Shown: positions 6,676 through 14,313, counted from the stretch's first letter. The stretch: DNA of 15,610 nt from Deltaproteobacteria bacterium (GCA_019309665.1 JAFDFV010000108.1:1-15610); one strand, 5' to 3'. A program made the numbers and translations. Notes: generated by a model not told the origin, from the sequence alone.

Positions 6676-7668
6676 ATGCGAAAAATCTGGGTAAAGGTGG
6701 ATCCCTGGGATAAAAAAATGGTAACAACCGCCCTTGAGGGCGGGGCTGACGGCATAATGGTACCAAAGGGATTTACCGATAAAGTAAAAGAACTGGGCAG
6801 AATTCAGACAATTTCAGAGGACGGCGACTTAAAAACAGGCGAAGATGTAATATTTTTTACAATTAAAAGCGGAAAAGACGAAGAAGAAATAGTAAAGCTC
6901 AGTCAGAATAAAAAAGTTATTCTTCAATGCAGTGACTGGACAATAATACCTCTGGAAAACTTAATAGCAAAAGGAGCTGAGGTTATTGCTCAGGTTAACA
7001 GTTTTGAAGATGCCCAAACCGCCTTCGGCATTCTGGAAAAAGGTGTAAATCATATCCTTTTTCATACAAAAGACCCGCTTGAATTGAAAAAGGCTCTTTC
7101 TCAACTGAGATCGCTGGAAGACAAAACTCCTCTTGAAACAGCCAGAATTGTGGAAGTAATTTCTGTCGGAATGGGTGACAGAGTATGTGTTGACACATGC
7201 ACATCAATGACTTCCGGGCAGGGAATGCTGATTGGGAACAGCAGCAGTGCATTGTTTCTGGTACATTCGGAAAGCATTTCCAATCCCTATGTATCCCCCA
7301 GGCCTTTCAGGGTAAATGCAGGGCCGGTTCATGCATATACAAGGGTTCCTGGCGACAAAACCAAGTATCTTTCGGATCTTTCAGCAGGAGATCAGGTAAT
7401 AATCGTCGATTTCAAGGGCAACACGACAGTTGGTATTGTGGGTCGCCTAAAAATTGAGAAACGTCCATTAATGCTGGTTAAGGCGGTTGTTGGCGACAAG
7501 CAGATATCTACTATTCTTCAGAATGCGGAAACAATTCGCTTGACTGATCCTGAAGGAAAAGCAGTATCAGTTGTAGCCCTGAAACCAGGAGATGAAGTTC
7601 TTGTAGCGATCGAGGAAGGCGGCAGGCATTTCGGACATAAAATTGAAGAAACAATTACGGAAAAGTAA
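6676..7668 (+). CDS. aroB': 3-dehydroquinate synthase II
   Basis: This enzyme oxidatively deaminates and cyclises ADTH to 3-dehydroquinate using NAD, replacing classical AroB. The 330-residue protein begins KIWVKVDPWDKKMVTTALE, typical of the family. It contains the diagnostic block VGMGDRVCVDTCTSMTSGQG, then GMLIGNSSSALFLVHSE, then PYVSPRPFRVNAGPVHAY. It ends EEGGRHFGHKIEETITEK, the usual C-terminus. The frame is open from a TTG at 6661, but the ATG at 6676 follows a G-rich site (GGGGGGGAAG) and starts the conserved protein. It lies 20 bp after ADTH synthase and 4 bp before pheA, so the three genes are surely one transcription unit. The pair marks a lineage that makes aromatics without DAHP synthase. 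Confidence 0.95.
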   Translation: MRKIWVKVDPWDKKMVTTALEGGADGIMVPKGFTDKVKELGRIQTISEDGDLKTGEDVIFFTIKSGKDEEEIVKLSQNKKVILQCSDWTIIPLENLIAKGAEVIAQVNSFEDAQTAFGILEKGVNHILFHTKDPLELKKALSQLRSLEDKTPLETARIVEVISVGMGDRVCVDTCTSMTSGQGMLIGNSSSALFLVHSESISNPYVSPRPFRVNAGPVHAYTRVPGDKTKYLSDLSAGDQVIIVDFKGNTTVGIVGRLKIEKRPLMLVKAVVGDKQISTILQNAETIRLTDPEGKAVSVVALKPGDEVLVAIEEGGRHFGHKIEETITEK

Positions 7669-7672
7669 TATC

Positions 7673-8803
7673 ATGGCAAATTCCGAAAATACTAAAAACA
7701 ATGACTCGACTCCAAAAATTGATACACTGCGGAAATCCATAGATGATATTGACGACAATATTCTTGATCTTATCAACAGAAGGCTTCTGCTTGCAAAGGC
7801 CATTGGACAAATCAAGGGACTAAGCAATGAGCCGATTTTAGACAGCACACGTGAAACAACAATTATCAAAAGGCTTTCAAGTATCAACAAAGGCCCCCTG
7901 ATTAATAGTACACTCAGGCATATATTCACCGAGATATTTGCGTCGGCCCGTGAAATTCAAAAGCCGCAGCTTGTAACATATCTTGGGCCTGAAGCCACAT
8001 TCACCCATATAGCAGCTATTAAGCATTTTGGACACAGTGTGTCATTTGTTCCACAGCCGAGTATCCGGGACATATTTTCCGAAGTTGAAAAAGGTGCATG
8101 CAATTACGGTGTTACACCTGTTGAAAATTCCATAGAGGGGGCTGTCAATTATACCCTGGACCTCTTCTTTGAATCCAATCTAAAAATATGTGCTGAATTA
8201 TATCTTAATATATCTTTGGATCTTTTATCTAAAACAGGGAACTTGGATGATATCAAGGTAATATATTCACACCCTCAACCAATTGGGCAGTGTCGAGGAT
8301 GGCTCAGAAAAAATTTGCCTGAAATTGCGCAGGAAGAATGTAGCAGCACGGCTTATGCAGCCCAAAAAGCCGCTGAAAATTCAGAAACAGCCGCAATTGC
8401 AAGTAGTGAAGCCGCAAGATTGTATAATTTACAAATAGTTGCATCTAAAATTGAGGATTTTTCAAGAAATATAACCAGATTTCTGGTAATTGGGCAAGAT
8501 GAAATCCACATGACAGGAAACGATAAAACATCAATTATGTTCGCAACTTCTCACGTTCCAGGAGCTCTCTACAGAGTCCTGGAGCCAATTGCAAAATCTG
8601 GAATAAATATGCTTAAGCTTGAGTCGAGACCGACCAAACACGAAAACTGGAGTTACTTTTTCTTTGTTGATTTAGAGGGACATATCGAAGATCCAAAAGT
8701 TCAAGATACAGTATCAAAAATGAAAAATCTCTGCCAGTACCTTAAATTGCTTGGTTCATATCCAACATTTCAGGATTTGGATGGACATAAGTGCCTAAAG
8801 TGA
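7673..8803 (+). CDS. pheA: Chorismate mutase / prephenate dehydratase
   Basis: This bifunctional enzyme converts chorismate to prephenate and then phenylpyruvate, committing to Phe. The 376-residue protein has an AroQ-type chorismate mutase domain at about residues 15-95 (LRKSIDDIDDNILDLINRR). A prephenate dehydratase domain covers about 105-280 (TYLGPEATFTH, then GVTPVENSIEGAVNYTLDL, then NITRF with the catalytic Thr). A C-terminal ACT domain has GALYRVLEP and LESRP, the Phe-binding motifs, so feedback inhibition by Phe is expected. I start at the ATG at 7673; an in-frame TTG at 7643 lies inside the previous gene. The last codons and stop (DGHKCLK) are encoded by the first units of the palindromic repeat at 8791-8992, so the native C-terminus may have been replaced. 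Confidence 0.95.
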   Translation: MANSENTKNNDSTPKIDTLRKSIDDIDDNILDLINRRLLLAKAIGQIKGLSNEPILDSTRETTIIKRLSSINKGPLINSTLRHIFTEIFASAREIQKPQLVTYLGPEATFTHIAAIKHFGHSVSFVPQPSIRDIFSEVEKGACNYGVTPVENSIEGAVNYTLDLFFESNLKICAELYLNISLDLLSKTGNLDDIKVIYSHPQPIGQCRGWLRKNLPEIAQEECSSTAYAAQKAAENSETAAIASSEAARLYNLQIVASKIEDFSRNITRFLVIGQDEIHMTGNDKTSIMFATSHVPGALYRVLEPIAKSGINMLKLESRPTKHENWSYFFFVDLEGHIEDPKVQDTVSKMKNLCQYLKLLGSYPTFQDLDGHKCLK

Positions 8804-8992
8804 GCTAAAGTATATTAAAGTGCCTAAAGTTAAGGAATGCGCCTTCGGTGCTGCCAATTTTAACTTTTTTACCATACAACTTTGCTCACTTTATTTCCGG
8901 CTGAGGTTATAATCAAGCTCTGAAAATAGATAGCACGCCGAAGGCGTACCACAACTTTAGGCATTTTAGGCACTTTAGCTCACTTTAGGCAC
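8791..8992. repeat. Palindromic island of 10-bp CTAAAGT units between pheA and aroE
   Basis: The left arm (8791-8831) is a run of roughly 10-base units ending CTAAAG or TTAAAG: GTGCCTAAAG, TGAGCTAAAG, TATATTAAAG, TGCCTAAAGT. The right arm (8952-8992) has the complementary units. Inside, CGCCTTCGGTG (8840-8850) pairs with CACGCCGAAGGCG (8934-8946). The island starts inside the pheA reading frame. A further possible pairing (AAAGTTAA near 8826 with TTAACTTTTTT near 8870) resembles a weak terminator. Confidence 0.85.
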
Positions 8993-9074
8993 TTTTTACT
9001 CATCTATCTTATCATATCGAATTCATTAGGTATAAAATGGAAATTTCTATACTATTATAAAGGAACTGTCAATT

Positions 9075-9846
9075 ATGGATATTGATGCGAACACTTCACT
9101 TTTTTGCGTTATTGGAGATCCCATATCTCACAGTCTTAGTCCTGTTATGCATAACAGTGCGTTTGCCGATACAGGATATAAAGGAGTTTATCTTGCATTT
9201 AATGTTAAAGACGTGGCTTCAGCCGTTGCTGGAATAAGGGGCCTTGGCATTAAAGGCGTTAGTGTCACAATACCGCATAAGCTGACTGTAATGGCTTTTT
9301 TAGATGAAATAGATGAAAGCGCTATAAAGATTGGCGCTGTTAATACTATAATTAATAGACAGGGTAAACTTTTTGGTAGTAATACAGACTATCTTGGAGC
9401 AACAAACGCTCTGCTGGAAAAAACAAGCATCTATTGGGTATGGTATATTATCCGAAGGCGGCAGGTTAACCATTGTAAACATATTAGAAGATGAAGGAAA
9501 ACAACTGGCAAGAGATCTTGGTGTGGAATATTATCCATTGCAGGAGTATAAAGATTATGACTGTCAAATACTTATTAATGCGACACCTATTGGGATGGAT
9601 CCAAATATTGACGAAATGCCAATAAAAAAAGAGTATCTGCAAAAAGATATGGTTGTAATGGATGTTGTTTACAATCCCCTGAAAACCCGGCTTTTAAAAG
9701 AGGCTGAAGATATCGGCTGCATTACAATAGGCGGAGTTTCAATGTTTGTTCACCAGGGTGTCGCTCAGTTTGAATTATGGACAGGAAAGAAAGCTCCTGT
9801 GGATGTTATGAGAAAAACCGTGCTGGATGCTCTTCAAAAAACATAA
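9075..9846 (+). pseudogene. aroE: Shikimate dehydrogenase, internal deletion plus frameshift
   Basis: AroE reduces 3-dehydroshikimate to shikimate with NADPH. The ATG at 9075 (AAGGAAC upstream) opens a normal N-terminal domain: VIGDPISHSLSPVMHN, then GVSVTIPHK with the catalytic Lys, then GAVNTIINRQGKLFGSNTDYLGA. After EKTSI near 9431 the frame is lost. The protein resumes in another frame at GYGILSEGGRLTIVNILED and continues through INATPIGMDP and MVVMDVVYNPLKTRLLKEAE to GGVSMFVHQGVAQFELWTG. Between the halves about 15-18 residues are missing, including the NADPH-binding GAGGAARA loop. The missing DNA must be 2 mod 3 (for example about 47-53 bp). This is not a simple base miscall. Either a real pseudogene or a local assembly deletion; no second aroE is visible in the window. 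Confidence 0.85.
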
Positions 9847-9951
9847 CGGTTGTCGGTTTACGGTTCACGGTTTACGGTTGATTAAAACATAAAATTGTTA
9901 ACTGTAAACCGACAACCGTAAACCGACAACTGTGAACCGTAAACCGTTACT
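9845..9951. repeat. Inverted island of ACGGTTN 7-mers between aroE and aroA
   Basis: The left arm (9845-9881) consists of 7-base steps such as ACGGTTG, TCGGTTT, ACGGTTC, ACGGTTT, ACGGTTG. The right arm (9899-9951) carries the complements, such as AACTGTA, AACCGAC, AACCGTA. The centre is TTAAAACATAAAATTGTTAA. The island begins right after the aroE stop and ends directly before the aroA start codon. It looks like the uninterrupted version of the island at 15024-15217. Confidence 0.88.
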
Positions 9952-9952
9952 T

Positions 9953-11212
9953 ATGATTGATATTAAGACACAAAAAATAAAAAACAGTGAAGTTAATGTT
10001 CCAGGGTCAAAGAGTTATACACACAGGATTCTTATAGCGGCAGGTCTTTCCGATGGAGTCTGTAATATAATAAACTGCTTAAAAAGTGAAGACACCCTGC
10101 TCACCCTGAACGCTCTAAAGCAATTAGGCATAAGAATAGATGAAGACGAAGAGAAAGTTGTAATACATGGCTCTAAAGGATTGCTAAAACCCTGTAAGGA
10201 TCCAATCTATCTTGCTAATTCCGGAACGTCGATGCGTCTTTTAACCGGAATTGTTGCAATCGGGGATGGCACATATACACTTACAGGCACAAAACGTATG
10301 TTTGAAAGGCCGATACAGGATCTTTTAGACGGTCTTAATCAGGCAGGAGTTGAAGCATTTGCCGTCAATGCCAATGGATGCCCTCCAATAAAAATCAAGG
10401 GCGGCAAAATAGATGGCGGTCATGTGGACATTAATTGCAGTATAAGCAGTCAGTATCTTTCTTCACTGCTCTTAATGGCACCATATACTGATAAAGGCCT
10501 TGAAATAACTGTAACCAAAGGACCGGTTTCCAGGCCTTATATTGATATGACTGTCGATATTATGACGAGGCTCGGGGTTAAGGTTGTTCGAGACGGATAC
10601 AGCAGCTTTAAAGTCCCTGGAAATCAAATATACAAGGCAGGCAATTATTATGTTGAACCGGATTGTTCCCAGGCTGGATACTTCTGGGCTGCCGCTGCTA
10701 TAACAGGTGCAAAGATAAAAGTTAAAGGAATATCAAAAAACTCAAGTCAGGGCGATGTGCGTTTTGCAGATGTTCTGGAAAAAATGGGTTGTAGGGTATT
10801 TCATGAAAATGACGGCATTTCCGTGTACGGGGATAAACTCTCGGCCATTGAGGTTGATATGGCCAACATGCCGGATATAGTCCCTACCCTTGCTGTTGTG
10901 GCGGCTTTTGCCAGAGGAACAACCATTATAAAAAATGTTGCACATTTAAGAGAAAAAGAATGCGATCGTCTAAGTTCTGTGGCAACAGAACTTTCAAAAA
11001 TGGGAATTGAAGCAAATACAACTGAAAATGGTTTGGTTATAAAAGGCGGAAAGCCGGTTGGAGCAGAAATTAACACATACAATGATCATCGGATAGCTAT
11101 GAGTTTTGCTGTTGCGGGCCTTGTTGTTCCCGGCATCAAAATAAAAGATGAAAAATGTGTAGAAAAATCTTTTCCTGAATTCTGGAAGGTCTTTGAAGGG
11201 CTTTACGAATAA
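9953..11212 (+). CDS. aroA: 3-phosphoshikimate 1-carboxyvinyltransferase (EPSP synthase)
   Basis: EPSP synthase transfers enolpyruvate from PEP to shikimate-3-phosphate, the sixth step of the shikimate pathway. The 419-residue protein is full length. The N-terminal VPGSKSYTHR has K20, S21 and R25 at the substrate site. LANSGTSMRLL is the variant of the PEP-site loop, with Leu where Escherichia coli has Pro101. RPIQDLLDGL and CSISSQYLSSLL follow, then EPDCSQAGYFWAAAAI and MPDIVPTLAVVAAFARG with the catalytic Asp. LREKECDRL and NDHRIAMSFAVAGL complete the second domain. The ATG at 9953 is preferred over GTG at 9932, whose seven codons are repeat sequence. No Shine-Dalgarno is present because the palindromic island abuts the start. 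It overlaps aroK by one base (TAATG). Unlike aroE, aroK and aroC it shows no lesion. Confidence 0.96.
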   Translation: MIDIKTQKIKNSEVNVPGSKSYTHRILIAAGLSDGVCNIINCLKSEDTLLTLNALKQLGIRIDEDEEKVVIHGSKGLLKPCKDPIYLANSGTSMRLLTGIVAIGDGTYTLTGTKRMFERPIQDLLDGLNQAGVEAFAVNANGCPPIKIKGGKIDGGHVDINCSISSQYLSSLLLMAPYTDKGLEITVTKGPVSRPYIDMTVDIMTRLGVKVVRDGYSSFKVPGNQIYKAGNYYVEPDCSQAGYFWAAAAITGAKIKVKGISKNSSQGDVRFADVLEKMGCRVFHENDGISVYGDKLSAIEVDMANMPDIVPTLAVVAAFARGTTIIKNVAHLREKECDRLSSVATELSKMGIEANTTENGLVIKGGKPVGAEINTYNDHRIAMSFAVAGLVVPGIKIKDEKCVEKSFPEFWKVFEGLYE

Positions 11213-11746
11213 TGAACATATATTTAATAGGATACAGGTGTACAGGAAAGTCTTCAGCAGGAAAATCTCTTGCTAAAATACTCGGATGGTCTTTTATAGA
11301 TGCCGATGTTGAACTTGTTAAAGAATACAAGATAACTATTTCCGAAATTGTGGCTACAGAGGGCTGGAAATCATTTCGAAAAAAAGAAAAGCATGTATTG
11401 AAAAGACTTAGTTCTCTTGACAAACACGTGATAGCAACAGGAGGCGGAGCTATCCTTGATGAAGAAAATGTAAAAAATATGAAAAAAAGCGGAGTCAGTA
11501 TCTGGTTAAGAGCAACACCTGAAACTGTCAAGGACAGGATTTTAAAGGATGAAACTACGGAAGATTCACGCCCATCTTTAACATCAAAAGGGCTTATGGA
11601 AGAAATCGAAGAAACCCTTATATACCGCAATTGTGGATACAGATAATATTGATATAGAGAATGTCTGTCTTGCAGTGCAAAAAAACTTGATAGAACAGGG
11701 ATTACTGAAAAAAAATGAACATCGAACATCGAACGTCCAACGTTGA
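11212..11746 (+). pseudogene. aroK: Shikimate kinase, internal deletion plus frameshift
   Basis: AroK phosphorylates shikimate. The first 138 or so residues are normal: the P-loop region IGYRCTGKSSAGKSLA (a Cys-Thr variant of GxGKS/T), then FIDADVELVKE with the Asp that binds shikimate, then GWKSFRKKEK, VIATGGGAIL, and the lid region TEDSRPSLTSKG. The frame ends at TAA 11644-11646 after IYRNCGYR. In another frame the C-terminal helix resumes as IVDTDNIDIENVCLAVQKNLIEQG and would run to a stop at 11746 inside the next repeat. Between IYRN and IVDTD about 9-10 residues are missing (family: PLYxxxADxx); the deletion must be 2 mod 3, for example 29 bp. Taken alone the 144-codon open frame would be a truncated kinase lacking its last helix. 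It starts on the last base of the aroA stop, so translational coupling is likely. Confidence 0.82.
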
Positions 11747-11873
11747 ACATCGAATGATGAAATCGCTTCGCTCTGCCAGTTTATAAATTGTCAGAATACC
11801 TTATTCAAAATTCGATGTTGGATGTTCGATGTTGGACGTTCATCTTTTAATATGTTGGACGTTCATCTTAGCG
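11714..11873. repeat. Inverted island of GAACATC/TTCGATG 7-mers between aroK and aroC
   Basis: The left arm (about 11716-11756) has 7-base steps AACATCG, AACATCG, AACGTCC, AACGTTG, AACATCG. The right arm (about 11808-11845) has TTCGATG, TTGGATG, TTCGATG, TTGGACG, TTCATC. A partial extra unit, TGTTGGACGTTCATCTT, is repeated at about 11829 and 11852. The shifted aroK frame reads into the left arm. Confidence 0.85.
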
Positions 11874-11889
11874 CTTATGAGGAGTACAT

Positions 11890-12880
11890 ATGCCTGGCAG
11901 CACTTTCGGAAAGATGTTTAAAATAACGACATGGGGTGAATCTCATGGAAAAGCTGTCGGCGTTGTAATTGATGGTTGCCCTCCAAAGATTCCTCTTGAT
12001 GAGGGAATCATTCAATTCAGCTATTATTATGTCGGGCGTATTTGACGGCTTTACAACCGGCACTCCTATTATGATTATGGTTAAAAACAAGGACGCTGAT
12101 TCAAAGGCTTACGAGCCTTATGCGGATCTCTTTCGTCCCGGGCATGGAGATATAACATATCTGGCGAAATATGGCATACGCGACTGGCGGGGAGGCGGCC
12201 GTGCCTCTGCACGAGAAACTGTTGGAAGGGTAGCGGCAGGTGCAGTTGCAAAAACTCTTCTGGAGAGAGACAATGTCAGGATTCATGCATACACTGTGGA
12301 ACTTGGCGGGATAAAAGCAGAAAAACGCGATATAAAAGTAATGGATAAAAACATGTTTTTCTGCCCGGATATGGATGCTGCTGAAAATATGGAAAAACGA
12401 GTTAAAAGTGTCCTGAAAAAAGGTGATTCACTCGGAGGTATTGTAGAAATAAAGGCGGAAGGTGTTCCAAAGGGTTTGGGTGATCCGGTATTTGACAAAC
12501 TTGATGCAGATCTGGCAAAGGCAATAATGAGTATAGGAGCAGTAAAGGGAGTGGAGATCGGCTCCGGCTTTGAGGCTGCTGCAAAGCTGGGCTCTGAAAA
12601 TAATGATCCAATAACTCCTGATGGCTTTATAACAAATAATTCCGGAGGAATCCTTGCCGGAATATCTAACGGCGATAATATTGTAATACGCGCAGCAGTT
12701 AAACCTATACCTTCAATTGCAATTGAACAAAACACAATTGACCGGTTTGGAAATCAAAAAACAATCTCAACAAAAGGACGTCACGATATATCGGCCATAC
12801 CACGCATCAATGTTGTATGTGAAGCAATGACATGCATTGTTCTTGCAGACCATTTATTAAGACAAAAAGCAATATCATAG
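11890..12880 (+). pseudogene. aroC: Chorismate synthase, internal deletion plus frameshift
   Basis: AroC converts EPSP to chorismate using reduced flavin. The ATG at 11890 (GAGGAG upstream) opens a normal N-terminus: GSTFGKMFKITTWGESHGKA with the essential His of ESHG, then VVIDGCPPKIPLDEGIIQ. At about 12013-12018 the frame is lost. The protein resumes as SAIIMSGVFDGFTTGTPIMI, then RPGHGDITYLAKYGIRDWRG, GGRASARETVGRVAAGAVAK, and FITNNSGGILAGISNGD, to the normal C-terminus. About 20 residues are missing at the junction, including the conserved basic LDRRRPG segment. The lost DNA is 2 mod 3 (for example about 62 bp). The 3' fragment alone lacks ESHG and cannot be active. Total length plus the estimated gap fits the family's usual 350 residues. 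Confidence 0.87.
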
Positions 12881-12932
12881 TTTAGGTTTTTTGAAACAAA
12901 CTGGGTGCGCGAATATATTTTCATATTATCTA

Positions 12933-13114
12933 AGGAACGTGGACGAATTAACTTCCACAAGTAGGCGCATAGATTTGGGTCAGATTTGTTCGATCTCAGA
13001 TCATAAAAGTTGATGGAATAGCAGGCTATTTTGATATTTTTGTGATTTGAGATCGGGCAAAGGTGGCCTGAAGCTGTGATGCATATTTGGGGAAGTTATT
13101 TCGTCCACGTTCCT
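12933..13114. repeat. 182-bp imperfect palindromic element before tyrA
   Basis: The termini 12933-12956 and 13091-13114 are inverted repeats matching at 23 of 24 positions (AGGAACGTGGACGAA...AACTTCC). Inner parts also pair imperfectly (CGATCTCAGATCATAAAA near 12991 with TTTTTGTGATTTGAGATCG near 13038). No coding potential is visible. It fills most of the 255-bp aroC-tyrA gap and ends 21 bp before the tyrA start. Confidence 0.88.
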
Positions 13115-13135
13115 AAAGTGTTACAAAACGATATC

Positions 13136-13987
13136 ATGGACAGATTAAACATAGGTATAATTGGCGGGACAGGAGGCATGGGCCGCTGGTTTAAGAATTT
13201 TTTCTCTGAATCCGGCCACAACGTTTTAATTTCCGGCAGAAAAACGGAAATTACATATGAAGATGTTGCCAAAAAGTGCGATGTGGTAATCTTAAGCGTG
13301 CCTCTTGATGCAGCCATATCTATTTCCGAGGAAATTGGCCCTGTGATGAGTCAAAATCAGCTTCTTATGGATTTTTGCTCCCTTAAAGAAAGTATTCTAA
13401 AAAATATGCTTTCCTCTACATCAGCTCAGGTAACGGGAACACATCCCCTTTTCGGCCCTTTTACTGATTCCATAACGGGGCAAAATATAATCGTATGCCA
13501 TGGAAGAGGAACCAAATGGCTTGAATGGCTTGAAGATGAATTTACGAAAAAAGGGGCAATTGTTACGCACATGGATCCGGTTACACACGACCGGAATATG
13601 GCTGTTGTCCAGGGACTAACCCATCTTTTAACAATCTGTCTTGGCAGAACTCTCCAAAAGTTGAACATGGCCCCTTCCGATGCCGTCTTGTATTCAACCC
13701 CTGTGTTCAGGTTAAAAATCGATCTGCTGGCACGTCTGTTTGCGCAGGATCTTGGCCTGTATGCAAATCTTATAGGTAAAAACACACATGTTAAAGATAC
13801 TGTAGATACTTTTCTATCTGCCATGGATGAAGCGAAGAAATGCCTGTTATCCGGTCAGGACGAAAATGCAATATCTTTTATGGAAAATATTCGAGACTTT
13901 CTCGGAGATTATTGCCGGGACGGCCTTGAAGAAAGCAATAAAATATTAACTGCTCTTTATTCGGAAAAGAACAATTCTCATTCATAA
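13136..13987 (+). CDS. tyrA: Prephenate dehydrogenase
   Basis: TyrA oxidatively decarboxylates prephenate to 4-hydroxyphenylpyruvate, committing to Tyr. The 283-residue protein has the dinucleotide-binding loop GGTGGMG (residues 10-16), VVILSVPLDAA, then DFCSLKESI, GTHPLFGP with the family His, and HDRNMAVVQGLTHLL in the helical C-terminal dimerisation domain. There is no ACT or chorismate mutase domain, so feedback control by Tyr is not obvious in the protein; the operon attenuator may supply it. The open frame begins at a GTG at 13076, but the first 20 codons are repeat-derived. The ATG at 13136 gives the normal start (MDRLNIGIIGGTGGMG), although no clear Shine-Dalgarno precedes it. The 3' end overlaps the convergent 69-codon gene by 10 bp. 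Confidence 0.93.
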   Translation: MDRLNIGIIGGTGGMGRWFKNFFSESGHNVLISGRKTEITYEDVAKKCDVVILSVPLDAAISISEEIGPVMSQNQLLMDFCSLKESILKNMLSSTSAQVTGTHPLFGPFTDSITGQNIIVCHGRGTKWLEWLEDEFTKKGAIVTHMDPVTHDRNMAVVQGLTHLLTICLGRTLQKLNMAPSDAVLYSTPVFRLKIDLLARLFAQDLGLYANLIGKNTHVKDTVDTFLSAMDEAKKCLLSGQDENAISFMENIRDFLGDYCRDGLEESNKILTALYSEKNNSHS

Positions 13988-14187
13988 TTTATTACATAAC
14001 CTTCAAAATCCTTTTCCAGAAGAAAACGCGATATCATTTCACTGACCTTGTCCGCAGTATCAACTCGATAAACCCCTTTCTCATCACGACCAGCCCTTTT
14101 TTTAGCATTTTCAACTATTGTCTGAAGAGATCTGGTAGTCATTTCAACATTGGCATTTACAACAATTGTATCTTTAGAAGCATTCAT
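13978..14187 (-). CDS. Small conserved-looking protein of unknown function (69 aa)
   Basis: I do not recognise this protein. It is soluble and mixed helical, with no Cys and no membrane segment. The middle (about residues 15-60) reads like a real domain: MTTRSLQTIVENAKKRAG, then a GVYRVDTADKVSEMISRFLLEKDFEGYV tail. An AAGGAG site lies upstream of the ATG at 14187, and the body differs from shadow-frame sequence, so I judge it real. It overlaps the tyrA 3' end tail-to-tail by 10 bp. Its promoter region is the small gap before, or the inside of, the palindromic element at 14208-14313. Operon membership with the TetR gene upstream is possible on strand grounds, but that element lies between them. 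Confidence 0.75.
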   Translation of the reverse strand: MNASKDTIVVNANVEMTTRSLQTIVENAKKRAGRDEKGVYRVDTADKVSEMISRFLLEKDFEGYVINYE

Positions 14188-14207
14188 TATGTGTTTATCT
14201 CCTTTTC

Positions 14208-14313
14208 TATAGACTTTCAGATAATTAATTTCACTGTGTTATCAGTCGTCGACGTATAACTAATACGACTTCCTCCTTCTGGCCTTGTGAAATTAATTAT
14301 CTGAAAGTCTATA
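14208..14313 (-). repeat. Palindromic hairpin element, copy B (covarying-arm family)
   Basis: A perfect 27-bp inverted repeat (14208-14234 with 14287-14313, starting TATAGACTTTCAG) encloses a 52-base core that, read on the minus strand, matches the core of the element at 2136-2240 (ACAAGGC, GGAG, GTATT...ATACG, CGACGAC, GATAAC, CAGTGAAAT). The arms begin with the same TATAGACT tip as copy A but differ inside while staying perfectly paired. The right arm supplies the stop codon of the TetR gene (14309-14311). Confidence 0.92.

Noticed and set aside
7567..7929. 120-codon open frame on the minus strand across the aroB'-pheA junction
   Set aside because: It is antisense to well-supported coding sequence with no ribosome site or family resemblance. 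The other minus-strand frames opposite aroA, aroC, tyrA and manA are rejected for the same reason.
9373..9494. Programmed ribosomal frameshift in aroE (and by analogy aroK, aroC)
   Set aside because: A frameshift would keep all residues. Here conserved residues, including the NADPH-binding loop of AroE and the LDRRRPG segment of AroC, are physically absent from the DNA in all frames.
11212..11646. aroK as an intact 144-residue kinase
   Set aside because: The frame breaks at IYRN; the missing C-terminal helix (IVDTDNIDIENVCLAV) is encoded just downstream in another frame, so the short frame is a truncation product.
13076..13135. GTG start of tyrA at 13076
   Set aside because: The 20 extra codons lie mostly in the palindromic element at 12933-13114; the dinucleotide-binding domain starts normally from 13136.
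2136..14313. A 12-kb composite transposon bounded by the two hairpin elements
   Set aside because: The copies differ too much to be ends of one recent mobile unit, no transposase lies between them, and the interior is core biosynthesis genes.
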